From a bacterium (GTDB lineage Bacteria > Verrucomicrobiota > Verrucomicrobiia > Methylacidiphilales > Verrucolacustridaceae), in contig RFWS01000024.1 in the NCBI GenBank assembly GCA_009921985.1, forward strand, positions 1 to 12,840: 12,840 bases of DNA, in the 5' to 3' direction. Numbering within the stretch: the first letter of the stretch is position 1; each line of letters opens with the position of its first letter. Below are positions 1 to 7,278 of this stretch, piece after piece. A program made the translations under genes and the position numbers. The notes below the pieces were generated by a model. The model saw only the letters and a program-made list of their open reading frames with translations, was not told the DNA's origin and searched no databases.

Positions 1-1757
1 ACCACCAGCAGACGATCCCGCACGACACTCTCCCGTGCGATCGTCCCCCGACGACTCCCGACCAAAGCGCACCGCAGCGTCCCGCCATCCAAACGTCTTC
101 CCAGATGATCGGAAAATCCCGCCAACACACATCTCCGTAGCTTCTCCCCCGTGGCCGGTTTCTCCTCGGCTTTCAGCCCCATCCCTTGGGCCATGTGCAA
201 CAACCGGTCACGGACCGCCGCCGCCTCCCGGGCCGCCCCGCCGTGAATCCCCATCCGGCCGCAGGCCCCGGGATGGAACCTCTCCTTTTCCGCGTACCGC
301 AACGCCCGCAGCCAAACAAACAGATCACTCTCCTCCTCCGCCTCCCAAAGGATTTCCGCACCCTCCCCTTTTCGACCGGCCATTCTTTGCAAAAGTGGTC
401 GACCCGATACCAGGGCGGCGATTCCGGCCGCCCCCCGCAAACATCCCTGATCTCCGGCCTCGATCAGCATCCGTGCCAATCGCGGGTGCACCGGCCATCC
501 GGCCATCTTCTTTCCGGTCGAGGTCAGTTTCCCCCCGGGTCCCTCGGTGGCCCCCAGATCGGCCAAGAGCTTTTCCGCTCGTTCGACGGATTCCCTCTCG
601 GGTGGATCCACCCAACGAAAATTCCCCAGCCGCCCCGCTCCGGCTGCCGCCAGCACCAACGCCACTTCGGCCAGATCCAGCCGACGCACCTCCGGATCCT
701 CCGCTTTGGCCCGTTTTGACCAGTCCGCCTCCGTCTCCAGTCGCACGCAGACTCCCGGGGCCGTCCGGCCTGCCCGCCCGGCCCGTTGCGCCGCCGAGGC
801 GTGGCTGATCCTCTCCACCAACAGGGTCTCCAAACCGCGCCGCGGATCGTATTTGGCGATCCGCGCCAGTCCCCCATCCACCACCGCCTTCACCCCGTCC
901 AGCGTCAGCGAGGTTTCCGCCACGTTCGTCGCCACCACCACTTTGGGTCGGTCGTATCTCTGCAAAGCGGCATCCTGTTCCGCCGGCGGCATCTCCCCGT
1001 GCAGCGCCAGCACCACCGCTTCTTTTTGCCCCAACCTCGACTCCAGGTCCCGCCGGCATCGGTTGATCTCGTAGGCCCCGGGCAGGAACACCAACACATC
1101 CCCCCGGCCATCCCGTACCAGCCTCTCCGCTTCCCGCGCCGCCACCTCCGCCACCGCCGACCCGGTCAGATCCTCCCGTTTGGGCAGGTAGCGAATTTCC
1201 ACCGGATACATCCGCCCTTCGGACCTCAACACCCTCGCCCCGATGCTTTGGGCCAGCTTCTCCGTCTCCAGCGTGGCCGACATCACGATCAAAATCAGGT
1301 CCGGCCGTGCGGATTCCTGCAGGTCCAAGATCCGACCCAGGGTCAAGTCCCCGTAGAGATGCCGCTCATGAAACTCGTCACACAATACGGCCTGAACGCC
1401 CTCCAGCTTGGGCCGGGTGATCATCTGCCGGACCAACACTCCTTCCGTCACAAACCGGATCCTCGTTTTGGCCGAGGTCAGATCATCCAGTCGGATCGTG
1501 TATCCCACCTCGGCCCCCAATTCCACGCTTCTCTCCTCCGCCACCCGCTTCGCCAACATCCGCGCCGCCAAACGCCGCGGTTGCAGAATCACCACCTGCC
1601 CCGTCTCCCCGAGGCAACCCCCATCCAGCAACATCTGGGGGATCTGGGTCGATTTGCCCGATCCCGTCGGCGCCTCGATCACCAACCGCCGCTGACCCGC
1701 CCGGATCGCCTCCCCCAGCGGTCCCCGGATCTCTTCAATCGGCAATTTCATCACCAT
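1..1757 (-). CDS. hrpB: ATP-dependent DExH helicase HrpB, 5' part (3' end outside window)
   Basis: Translating the minus strand from 1757 gives one open frame of 585 codons that continues past position 1. Motifs in order: Walker A APTGSGKST (about residues 29-37), the DEFHER DExH box (127-132), MSAT (motif III, about 160), and QRAGRAGR (motif VI, 324-331), followed by the start of the HrpB-type C-terminal region. DEFH rather than DEAH, with the following RHLYGDLTLGRILDLQ stretch, is typical of HrpB. Family members are usually about 800-850 residues, so roughly the last quarter is missing here. HrpB proteins are putative RNA helicases and their cellular role is poorly defined. ATG at 1757 has an in-frame TAA four codons upstream. 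A second ATG lies at 1751, and no convincing Shine-Dalgarno precedes either. The gene is divergent from the transporter at 1889. The call is firm; only the exact start is open. Confidence 0.93.
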   Translation of the reverse strand, partial: MVMKLPIEEIRGPLGEAIRAGQRRLVIEAPTGSGKSTQIPQMLLDGGCLGETGQVVILQPRRLAARMLAKRVAEERSVELGAEVGYTIRLDDLTSAKTRIRFVTEGVLVRQMITRPKLEGVQAVLCDEFHERHLYGDLTLGRILDLQESARPDLILIVMSATLETEKLAQSIGARVLRSEGRMYPVEIRYLPKREDLTGSAVAEVAAREAERLVRDGRGDVLVFLPGAYEINRCRRDLESRLGQKEAVVLALHGEMPPAEQDAALQRYDRPKVVVATNVAETSLTLDGVKAVVDGGLARIAKYDPRRGLETLLVERISHASAAQRAGRAGRTAPGVCVRLETEADWSKRAKAEDPEVRRLDLAEVALVLAAAGAGRLGNFRWVDPPERESVERAEKLLADLGATEGPGGKLTSTGKKMAGWPVHPRLARMLIEAGDQGCLRGAAGIAALVSGRPLLQRMAGRKGEGAEILWEAEEESDLFVWLRALRYAEKERFHPGACGRMGIHGGAAREAAAVRDRLLHMAQGMGLKAEEKPATGEKLRRCVLAGFSDHLGRRLDGGTLRCALVGSRRGTIARESVVRDRLLV

Positions 1758-1888
1758 GCCGTGACTTTATCCATCCGGCTCGTAAAGGTAATCGTAAACG
1801 TCAACGACGATTCCCTATTTTCTGTCTACGAACTCCTCTCTTCCAAAAAAGCTTCGCCATCTCCTTTCCACCCATCGACAATCCCGGC
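1758..1888. promoter_or_regulatory. Divergent intergenic region between hrpB and the NSS transporter
   Basis: These 131 bases must hold the promoters for both the leftward helicase and the rightward transporter. I see a short direct repeat, TCGTAAA at 1780-1786 and again at 1792-1798 (12-base period). I see no good -35/-10 pair and no Shine-Dalgarno sequence in front of either start. Any regulatory role for the repeat is a guess. Confidence 0.3.
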
Positions 1889-3454
1889 ATGTCTTCCGGG
1901 AAAAAGGACGGTTGGGGATCTTCCCTCGGAGTCATCCTGGCCGTCACGGGCAGTGCCGTCGGCTTGGGCAACTTTCTTCGCTTTCCCGGTCTCGCCGCCA
2001 AATATGGCGGCGGCGCCTTTCTGATCCCTTACTTCCTCGCCCTGCTTTTTCTCGGTCTGCCCATTGCCTGGTCGGAGTGGGCCATGGGCCGCTACGGAGG
2101 CCAGCGCGGCTTCAACTCCTGCCCGGGGATCTTTCGCTCCATCTGGAAAAGCCGCTTGGCCCCTTACTTCGGCGTCCTCGGCCTGATCGTCCCCGTGGTT
2201 ATCTATATGTACTACCTGTTTATCGAATCCTGGTGTCTTGGCTACGCTTGGAAATACCTCACCGGGGGCATGAATCTCGGATCGGAAAAGTCGGCCTACA
2301 CCAATCACTTCACTACTTACGTCGGCCTGACCGCCGATGGCGCCTTCTTTCACCAGGGGATGGCTTTACCTGTGATCTGTCTTTTGGTCTGCATTATTCT
2401 GAACTTCTTCTTCATCTATCGAGGCCTCAGCGGTGGCATCGAAAAAGTCTGCCTGTGGGGCATGCCTCTGCTGGTCGTCTGTGCGATCCTCGTCCTCATC
2501 CGTGTGCTCACCCTGGGCACCCCGGATCCGGCCCACCCGGATCGCAACGTCCTCGCCGGCCTGGCCTACATGTGGGACATCCGGGGCGGAATGCCCGGCC
2601 TGATCCAATCTCTTTCCAACGCGGAGATGTGGATGGCCGCCGCCGGTCAGATCTTTTTCAGCCTTTCGGTCGGCTTCGGGGTCGTCATCAACTACGCCAG
2701 TTATCTGAAAAAGCGGGATGACATCGCCCTCGGCTCCACCACCGCCGTGGCCGGCAACGAGTTCTGTGAAGTCACCTTGGGCGGTCTCACCACCATTCCC
2801 GCCGCCTTTATCTTCCTGGGCGCCGCGGGAGCCGTCGGCGGAACCTTTGGTCTCGGCTTCCAAAGCCTCCCCCTGGTGTTCGACCGCATGCCGGCCGGCC
2901 AACTTTTCGGCTTCCTCTGGTTCTTCCTTCTCTTTATCGCCGCCATCACCAGTTCCCTTTCCATGCTTCAGCCGGCCATCGCCTTTTTTGAGGAAGGCCT
3001 GGGTCTCGACCGGAGGGGATCCGTCAGCCTCCTGGGGTTCGTCACCCTGATGGGCACGGCCATCGTCATCTGGTTCACCAAGGATCTGGCCGCCCTCGAT
3101 GCCATGGACTTCTGGGTCGGCAGCTTCTGCATCTTCGTTCTCGCCACCATCCAGACTCTCCTTTACGGCTGGGTGCTCGGGCTGAAACGCGGACGGGAGG
3201 AGCTGGAACGCGGCGGTCTTCTCCCCATCCCTCGGATCTTTGATTTCGTGATCCGCTATATCTCTCCGCTCTTTCTGATCACGGTCTTTGTCCTCTGGCT
3301 GCACCAGTCCTGGGCCTCGAACTGGCAGGCCATCCAGACTTCCCACTCCGTCCGGATCGCCCTCCTCTTCGTTGTGGCCGTGACGATTCTGTTCCTTCTC
3401 CTCATCGCCCGGGCGGTGCGCACTTGGAACGCCCGCGAAAGAAAGAACTCATGA
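1889..3454 (+). CDS. Sodium:neurotransmitter symporter (NSS/SLC6) family amino-acid transporter, LeuT-like
   Basis: This 521-residue inner-membrane protein has the hydrophobic pattern of a roughly 12-helix NSS transporter, which takes up a substrate with Na+. The family signature in broken helix 1 is VGLGNFLRFP (residues 24-33). Compared with Aquifex LeuT from memory, conserved positions include Gly25 (LeuT Gly24; Asp in monoamine carriers), Asn28 (Na1 ligand Asn27), the YY pair at 108-109 (LeuT Tyr107/108), Asn290 (LeuT Asn286) and TSS at 354-356 (Na2 site). LeuT Asn21 is Ser22 here and LeuT Thr254 is Ser258. Glycine at the Asp98-SERT position argues for an amino-acid substrate rather than an amine; the actual substrate is unknown. 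ATG at 1889 sits just before the conserved N-terminal stretch, though no clear ribosome site precedes it. The stop overlaps the start of a one-helix protein, suggesting a two-part transporter. Confidence 0.95.
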   Translation: MSSGKKDGWGSSLGVILAVTGSAVGLGNFLRFPGLAAKYGGGAFLIPYFLALLFLGLPIAWSEWAMGRYGGQRGFNSCPGIFRSIWKSRLAPYFGVLGLIVPVVIYMYYLFIESWCLGYAWKYLTGGMNLGSEKSAYTNHFTTYVGLTADGAFFHQGMALPVICLLVCIILNFFFIYRGLSGGIEKVCLWGMPLLVVCAILVLIRVLTLGTPDPAHPDRNVLAGLAYMWDIRGGMPGLIQSLSNAEMWMAAAGQIFFSLSVGFGVVINYASYLKKRDDIALGSTTAVAGNEFCEVTLGGLTTIPAAFIFLGAAGAVGGTFGLGFQSLPLVFDRMPAGQLFGFLWFFLLFIAAITSSLSMLQPAIAFFEEGLGLDRRGSVSLLGFVTLMGTAIVIWFTKDLAALDAMDFWVGSFCIFVLATIQTLLYGWVLGLKRGREELERGGLLPIPRIFDFVIRYISPLFLITVFVLWLHQSWASNWQAIQTSHSVRIALLFVVAVTILFLLLIARAVRTWNARERKNS

Positions 3455-3603
3455 CTCTCTATGGTTGGACGATTCTGATCGTTTCCGTCGGTTTCACCAC
3501 CGGCTCCCTCGTCTGGTGCCTGGCCCGCGTCCTCCGGAACCACGGGAAACAGGACCGCCTGCACGGCACTTCCGACCTCAACGTGCGTGACACGGACGGC
3601 TAG
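3451..3603 (+). CDS. MetS-like small subunit of NSS transporter (50 aa, single membrane helix)
   Basis: ATG at 3451 overlaps the transporter's TGA as ATGA, and the frame runs 50 codons to TAG at 3601-3603. Residues about 5-25 (GWTILIVSVGFTTGSLVWCL) form one hydrophobic helix, followed by a basic-polar tail (ARVLRNHGKQDR). The location straight after an NSS gene, the size and the one-helix layout match the MetS small subunit of the MetPS methionine/alanine importer described in Corynebacterium glutamicum. In that system the small protein is needed with the large one for transport. The family assignment rests on context and topology, since the sequence is too short to prove homology by eye. The 4-base overlap suggests translational coupling and a fixed partner role. 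Alternatively it is an unrelated small membrane protein, but this is less likely. Confidence 0.75.
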   Translation: MTLYGWTILIVSVGFTTGSLVWCLARVLRNHGKQDRLHGTSDLNVRDTDG

Positions 3604-3686
3604 CTCACTGCCTAGTCTTGGCAGGGTCCGTTGCCTCCAATGGGCCGCGCTGAAAATTGAATCTCCCCGTTTCAGGGATTCCGGAA

Positions 3687-3706
3687 CCTAATCCTAATCT
3701 TAATCC
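3687..3706 (-). repeat. Hexameric 20-base intergenic repeat, copy 1
   Basis: Read on the minus strand this is GGATTAAGATTAGGATTAGG, about three units of a GATTA(A/G)-type hexamer. It lies just downstream of the zinc-ribbon gene. It matches a second copy at 11185-11204 at 17 of 20 positions, in the same orientation and also between genes. Function is unknown. Confidence 0.6.
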
Positions 3707-3713
3707 AAAATCC

Positions 3714-3732
3714 GCGTAAGCTCCGCTTACGC
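3714..3732 (-). terminator. Hairpin overlapping the stop codon of the zinc-ribbon gene
   Basis: GCGTAAGC (3714-3721) and GCTTACGC (3725-3732) form a perfect 8-bp stem with a 3-base loop. On the minus strand the TAA stop of the upstream gene lies in the first arm, and the stem is followed by GGATTTTGG, a short and interrupted T run. It could end the five-gene transcript, but the weak T run keeps confidence moderate. On the plus strand it could also stop transcription coming from the transporter pair. Confidence 0.45.
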
Positions 3733-4446
3733 AGCGGGCCAAAACAACAGCCTTCCGCAATTCTCGCAGGAAGCCCCCGCCTTTCCACCCTTCGCCGCCA
3801 AGACCGACCCTTGCGTCAGCTTCATGTGGCATCCACCGCAGTTCGTTCCGTGCACCACCGGCACGATCGCCGCATCTTTTTTGTTCGCCAAAATCCTGCG
3901 GTATTTCGCCAACAACCCCTCCTCCACCCCCGCTGCCAGCCCTTCGATCTCCTTGACCAACTCCGCCAAACGCCCCTCCAACTCCCCCTTTTTCTTGGCC
4001 AAATCCCCTTCTTTGGCCGCTACCTCGGCCTCCTTGCCCTTGGCCGCCTCGGCCTCGGCCACCGCCGCCTTTTTGGCCCTCTCCCCCACATCCATCAGCT
4101 CCAGTTCCCGGTCCTCGATCTCCTCGATCTCCTTTTCCTCCCGCGTGATTTCCGTGCCCAGGGCCTGGAATTCCTCGTTCTTGCGGGTCTCAAACTGCTG
4201 GATCTTGTAACGGGCCACCTTGGCGCGGTGCGATTCCGCCTCCAGCTCCAGCTTTTTTCGCTCCACCTCCGTTTGTTGCGCCTCCTGTCTCTTTTTCTCC
4301 GCCGTGGCCCGGATCTCCGTCTTTTTCGCCTCCAACATCTTCATTTCCGTGGGCCAGGCCGCCAGTTCCTTCTCCAACCTCATCTTCTTCTGCTCCCGTT
4401 CCTGCAGGACCAGCAGCTTCTCCATTTCAGGGGCCGGACCGCTCAT
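3727..4446 (-). CDS. Coiled-coil protein with C-terminal C4 zinc ribbon (DUF164/CT398/FlgZ-like family)
   Basis: The 239-residue product has a long, Lys/Glu/Ala-rich region with strong coiled-coil character (about residues 8-180) and a C-terminal zinc ribbon. The ribbon's metal ligands are Cys203-x-x-Cys206 and Cys227-x-x-Cys230, followed by GRLLFWP, close to the CxxCGRILY ending of the family (Pfam zf-RING_7, PF02591). Relatives include Chlamydia CT398 and Helicobacter HP0958/FlgZ, where the coiled coil forms a hairpin and the ribbon binds RNA or protein partners. In most bacteria the role is unknown. The ATG overlaps the ribE stop as ATGA, so it is probably translationally coupled and last in the cluster. 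Nothing in the sequence links it functionally to riboflavin. Family call is strong and function is open. Confidence 0.88.
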   Translation of the reverse strand: MSGPAPEMEKLLVLQEREQKKMRLEKELAAWPTEMKMLEAKKTEIRATAEKKRQEAQQTEVERKKLELEAESHRAKVARYKIQQFETRKNEEFQALGTEITREEKEIEEIEDRELELMDVGERAKKAAVAEAEAAKGKEAEVAAKEGDLAKKKGELEGRLAELVKEIEGLAAGVEEGLLAKYRRILANKKDAAIVPVVHGTNCGGCHMKLTQGSVLAAKGGKAGASCENCGRLLFWPAA

Positions 4447-5036
4447 GGTTTCGCACCGCTCATCTTCTCAACATACTTGGCCAGCAGGTCGCACTCCAGA
4501 TTCAGTTCATCCCCCTCTTTCCGGTCCCGCAGGGTCGTCACCTCATGGGTGTGCGGAATGATCCAGACGTTGAACCTCCGTCCCTCCACACGACCGATCG
4601 TCAGGCTGATCCCATCCAGCGCCACACAGCCCTTGGGCACCAGAAACCGCTCCATTCCCGCCGGCACCTCCGCCTCCAGTTCCCAGTCCTGCCCGGCCCG
4701 GCCCCATTTGGTCACTTTGGCGGTGGCCTCGATGTGTCCGGTCACAAAATGGCCCCCCACTTTGCCGTCGGCCCGCAGCGCCCCCTCCAAATTCACGCGG
4801 GCTCCGGGTTGGAGGGCCTTCAGGTTGGTTTTGGAACGGGTCTCATCCAGCAGGTCAAAGGTCACCAACCCCCCTTGCACCCCGGTCACCGTCAGGCAAC
4901 AACCGTTCACCGCAATGCTTTCCCCGATTTTCGCACCCTTGGCCACATCTCCAGCCTCCACCTCCAGGCTCCAGCCCTTGCCCCGCGGCGTCACCGCTTT
5001 CACCTTCCCCGCCACCTCCACAATGCCCGTGAACAT
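4443..5036 (-). CDS. ribE: Riboflavin synthase, alpha chain
   Basis: Riboflavin synthase joins two molecules of 6,7-dimethyl-8-ribityllumazine to give riboflavin and the pyrimidine precursor, in the cytoplasm, usually as a trimer. The 197-residue protein starts with the hallmark MFTGIVE and has the two tandem lumazine-binding barrels. The first contains GESIAVNGCCLTV (38-50) and the second GHFVTGHI (95-102) and CVALDGISLTI (137-147). Length fits the family (about 195-220). It starts 4 bases after the ribD stop and its own stop overlaps the next gene, so it lies inside one transcript. The gene is called ribE in most annotations and ribC in E. coli. Lumazine synthase (ribH) and ribBA are not in the window. 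No FMN riboswitch precedes the rib genes here. Confidence 0.96.
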   Translation of the reverse strand: MFTGIVEVAGKVKAVTPRGKGWSLEVEAGDVAKGAKIGESIAVNGCCLTVTGVQGGLVTFDLLDETRSKTNLKALQPGARVNLEGALRADGKVGGHFVTGHIEATAKVTKWGRAGQDWELEAEVPAGMERFLVPKGCVALDGISLTIGRVEGRRFNVWIIPHTHEVTTLRDRKEGDELNLECDLLAKYVEKMSGAKP

Positions 5037-5040
5037 AAAC

Positions 5041-6060
5041 CTAATTCGCCCCTGTCAGCGTCCCATGCAAGCACAGGTCCCGTCCCGCGCCGGTCACGGA
5101 AGCTTGGCGCCAATTCCATCCTGCCCACCCGGTCACCCGGACCTCGGCCTTTTCCGCTGCCTCGGGCGCGAAGAAGAAAATAACCTCGTTCACCTTGTTG
5201 GCTGAAATCAGGCTCTCCGCGGTTTTCGCCCCTCCCTCCACCAACAACCGATGGACTCCCCGCCGAAACAGATCCTGCAAAATCGAATCCCATCCCTTCT
5301 CCCGATACACAAGGGTCCGTTCCCGGAGAGCGTCCGTGAGGAGTTTGGCCCTTTCCGGCAACCGACCCGACTTCGTCACCACCACCCGCCAAGGTTGCCT
5401 CCGCAACGACCTTTCGACATTTGGCAAAATGTCGAAAGGTCCGCGGACGGTGAGGCGCGGGTTGTCCTTCCGCACCGTCTCCGCCCCCACCAAAATGGCG
5501 TCGCATCCCGCCCGGATCCTTTGCACCTCGTTCCGCGCCTTCGACCCCGTGATCCATCTCCGTCCCGGCACCGCCAGCGCCCCGTCCAAGGTCATCGCCA
5601 GCTTCAGGATCACCCACGGCTCTTTCCGCAACGTCCAGTGCCGGTAATCCGCATTCAACCGGTCACATTCCTCCTGAAGAACCCCTCGGGTCACCCGGAT
5701 CCCCACCGACTTCAAAATCCTTTCTGCCCGGAGCGCGTTTCTTGGATCCACATCGCTGGATCCGTAAATGACCCTCTTGATTCCCGCCCTCCGGATCGCC
5801 CCCGAACAGGGGGGAGTCCTGCCGTGGGACGAACACGGCTCCAACGTCACGTAGAGATTCGCCCCCCTGGCTTTCACGCCCGCTCTTTGCAAGGCCTCAA
5901 TTTCCGCATGGGGCTGCCCAGCCCTCCGATGAAACCCCTCCCCCACGACTTTCCCGCTTTTGATCACCACTGCTCCCACCCTTGGGTTGGGACGGGTGTC
6001 GTTGCCAGCTTGCTGGGCCAAGCCTATCGATCTTTGCATCCAGCGAATGTCCTGCGCCAT
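5041..6060 (-). CDS. ribD: Bifunctional riboflavin biosynthesis deaminase/reductase RibD
   Basis: RibD deaminates the pyrimidine intermediate after GTP cyclohydrolase II and then reduces its ribosyl side chain with NADPH. The N-terminal deaminase domain has PNPRVGAVV (24-32), zinc ligands and catalytic Glu in HAE (51-53), EPCSSHGRTPPC (74-85), and ends near residue 145. The reductase domain follows (LKLAMTLDGA, ITGSKAR, DAILVGAETVRKDNPRLTVR, LLVEGGA). The motif after the deaminase reads DVDPRNALRAERIL, somewhat unlike the usual DPNP..GKG. I chose ATG at 6060, preceded by GGGGA about 4 bases upstream, giving 339 residues. A TTG at 6075 would add five residues. A perfect 15-bp inverted repeat lies in frame at about residues 207-218, between LTVR and PWRVVVT. 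It sits 72 bases after purN and 4 bases before ribE. Confidence 0.95.
   Translation of the reverse strand: MAQDIRWMQRSIGLAQQAGNDTRPNPRVGAVVIKSGKVVGEGFHRRAGQPHAEIEALQRAGVKARGANLYVTLEPCSSHGRTPPCSGAIRRAGIKRVIYGSSDVDPRNALRAERILKSVGIRVTRGVLQEECDRLNADYRHWTLRKEPWVILKLAMTLDGALAVPGRRWITGSKARNEVQRIRAGCDAILVGAETVRKDNPRLTVRGPFDILPNVERSLRRQPWRVVVTKSGRLPERAKLLTDALRERTLVYREKGWDSILQDLFRRGVHRLLVEGGAKTAESLISANKVNEVIFFFAPEAAEKAEVRVTGWAGWNWRQASVTGAGRDLCLHGTLTGAN
5408..5441. repeat. Perfect 15-bp-arm palindrome inside ribD coding sequence
   Basis: The left arm GACCTTTCGACATTT (5408-5422) is the exact reverse complement of the right arm AAATGTCGAAAGGTC (5427-5441), separated by GGCA. On the coding strand it encodes about FDILPNVERS, in a surface-type linker of the reductase domain. 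A perfect 30-base match is far beyond what codon choice would give by chance. It looks like a small palindromic element inserted in frame, comparable in principle to the protein-embedded palindromes of Rickettsia. Confidence 0.85.
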
Positions 6061-6132
6061 GATTCCCCGTTTCAAGCCATCATCCTAACCCGAGGCGACC
6101 GCACAAAGAAATTCTTCCGTCTGGCGCAACCC

Positions 6133-6741
6133 TCAGGAAAAAGTCGCCGACCCCCAGGGAATTCTACCCAAAGCCAGATCCCGGATCACCTCGGGCAACA
6201 GGCGATGTTCCGCCTCCTGGATCCTCGCGTGCAGGGACTCCGGCGTGTCCCCCATTCGTATCGGCACCTTTGTCTGCCGGATCACCTCACCACCATCCAC
6301 CTGCTCATTGACCCAATGCACCGTGCACCCGGTCTGCTCCACCCGCGCTTTCAGCGCCTGCTCCCACGCCCGCAAACCAGGGAAGGAGGGAAGCAGGGAA
6401 GGATGAACGTTGATCATCCGGCCGGAAAACCTTCGCAGCAGCGGATCTTTCACCACCCGCAGGTATCCTGCCAAGACCACCAGATCCACCCCCGCCGCTT
6501 CCAACCGGTCGGCAAGTTCCGCCTCGATCTCCGGTTCCAGCTTGGTTCGGAAGGCCCCCGCGCGGCAGGCAAAGACGGCCAATTTTTTTTCCCGGGCCAG
6601 TCCGAGGATCGGCGCATCCGACCGATCGCTGGCTACCAGCACAATCTCCGCAGGGATTTCCTGCCGCCGGATCGCCTCCGCGACAGCCAAAAAGTTGCCG
6701 CCTTTTCCGGAACCCAGCACCCCCAATCGCAGGGGCCTCAC
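6133..6741 (-). CDS. purN: Phosphoribosylglycinamide formyltransferase
   Basis: PurN transfers a formyl group from 10-formyltetrahydrofolate to glycinamide ribonucleotide, the third step of purine synthesis. The 202-residue product has the N-terminal phosphate-binding loop (GSGKGGNF, 10-17), the catalytic core NVHPSLLPSF with Asn111 and His113 (111-120), and QVDGGEVI with Asp149. These match E. coli Asn106, His108 and Asp144. The start is GTG at 6741, overlapping the TGA of rfaE2 as GTGA; it lies directly before the first core strand, so no earlier start is needed. The loop reads GKGGNF where many homologues have GSNF. Length is normal for the family. A 72-base gap separates it from ribD. Confidence 0.95.
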   Translation of the reverse strand: MRPLRLGVLGSGKGGNFLAVAEAIRRQEIPAEIVLVASDRSDAPILGLAREKKLAVFACRAGAFRTKLEPEIEAELADRLEAAGVDLVVLAGYLRVVKDPLLRRFSGRMINVHPSLLPSFPGLRAWEQALKARVEQTGCTVHWVNEQVDGGEVIRQTKVPIRMGDTPESLHARIQEAEHRLLPEVIRDLALGRIPWGSATFS

Positions 6742-7211
6742 GTTTTGACTTTGGCCAAAACCGCCGAGGTCGATTTGCCGGGCGTCAATTGCAAGACCTT
6801 CACCTGCCCCCCGGCCTTTTTCACGATCGCCTGCTCGTCCGCATCCAGATCCTCCGCACGGTAATCCCCTCCTTTGACGTAGATGTCGGGTTGGGCCACC
6901 TCAAGAAAGCGGGTCGCCCTTTTTTCTGGAAACACCACCACCGCATCCACACACCCCAAGGCCGCCAACACCTCGGCCCGGTCCGCCTCCGGATTCACCG
7001 GCCGACCGGCTCCCTTCAGCTCCCTCACACTGGCGTCACCGTTCAACCCCACCACCAGGGAGTCCCCCAGGGCCCGCGCCTCCTGCAGAAAACGGACATG
7101 CCCCACGTGGATCAGGTCAAAACAGCCGTTCGTCGCCACGACGCGCCGTCCGGCGCTCTTTTCGCCTTTCCGCCAATTCCCCAGTTCTTTCAAGGAAAGC
7201 ACCTGCCCCAT
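6738..7211 (-). CDS. rfaE2: D-glycero-beta-D-manno-heptose 1-phosphate adenylyltransferase (RfaE2/HldE C-terminal domain)
   Basis: This stand-alone nucleotidyltransferase makes ADP-heptose from heptose-1-phosphate for the LPS inner core. It equals the C-terminal half of E. coli HldE. The 157-residue protein shows TNGCFDLIHVGH with the HxGH site (35-38), GLNGDASVRELKG, a conserved RAEVLAAL, DIYVKGGDY, and the final GKSTSAVL. I chose ATG at 7211 because family members begin about 25 residues before TNGCFD. Upstream in-frame ATGs at 7235 and 7280 would add 8 or 23 unlike residues. The one at 7280 even overlaps the start codon of the divergent gene in a CCATGG, leaving no room for a promoter. The kinase partner (rfaE1/hldA) is not in the window. 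It is first in the leftward cluster and overlaps purN by 4 bases. Confidence 0.93.
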   Translation of the reverse strand: MGQVLSLKELGNWRKGEKSAGRRVVATNGCFDLIHVGHVRFLQEARALGDSLVVGLNGDASVRELKGAGRPVNPEADRAEVLAALGCVDAVVVFPEKRATRFLEVAQPDIYVKGGDYRAEDLDADEQAIVKKAGGQVKVLQLTPGKSTSAVLAKVKT

Positions 7212-7278
7212 AAGACGGCATCTTGACCCGCCCATCCGCACTCGCAACATCAATTGAAAACGATGGTTTCCTTTCGCC

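Noticed and set aside
35..2024. Long open frames on the plus strand across the hrpB region (e.g. 35-808 and 786-2024)
   Set aside because: They are antisense to the helicase, very rich in Pro/Arg/His and match no family; high GC content makes such shadow frames common.
2366..3346. 326-codon minus-strand frame opposite the NSS transporter
   Set aside because: Composition is Gly/Asp/Glu-rich and low in hydrophobic structure; the plus-strand transporter explains the region fully.
3811..5205. 464-codon plus-strand frame opposite the zinc-ribbon gene and ribE
   Set aside because: Leu/Arg/Phe-rich shadow created by the Lys/Glu coiled-coil codons on the other strand.
5036..6132. FMN riboswitch in front of the rib genes
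   Set aside because: The gaps before ribD (72 bases) and ribE (4 bases) are too short for the conserved multi-helix element.
5251..6864. 537-codon plus-strand frame opposite ribD and purN
   Set aside because: Pro/Arg/His-rich antisense shadow; the minus strand holds well-recognised enzymes.
7223..7251. Promoter TTGACC with a -10 box 17 bases later for the toxin-antitoxin pair
   Set aside because: The -35 is good but the hexamer at the right spacing (AACATC) does not resemble TATAAT, so it is not listed as a feature.
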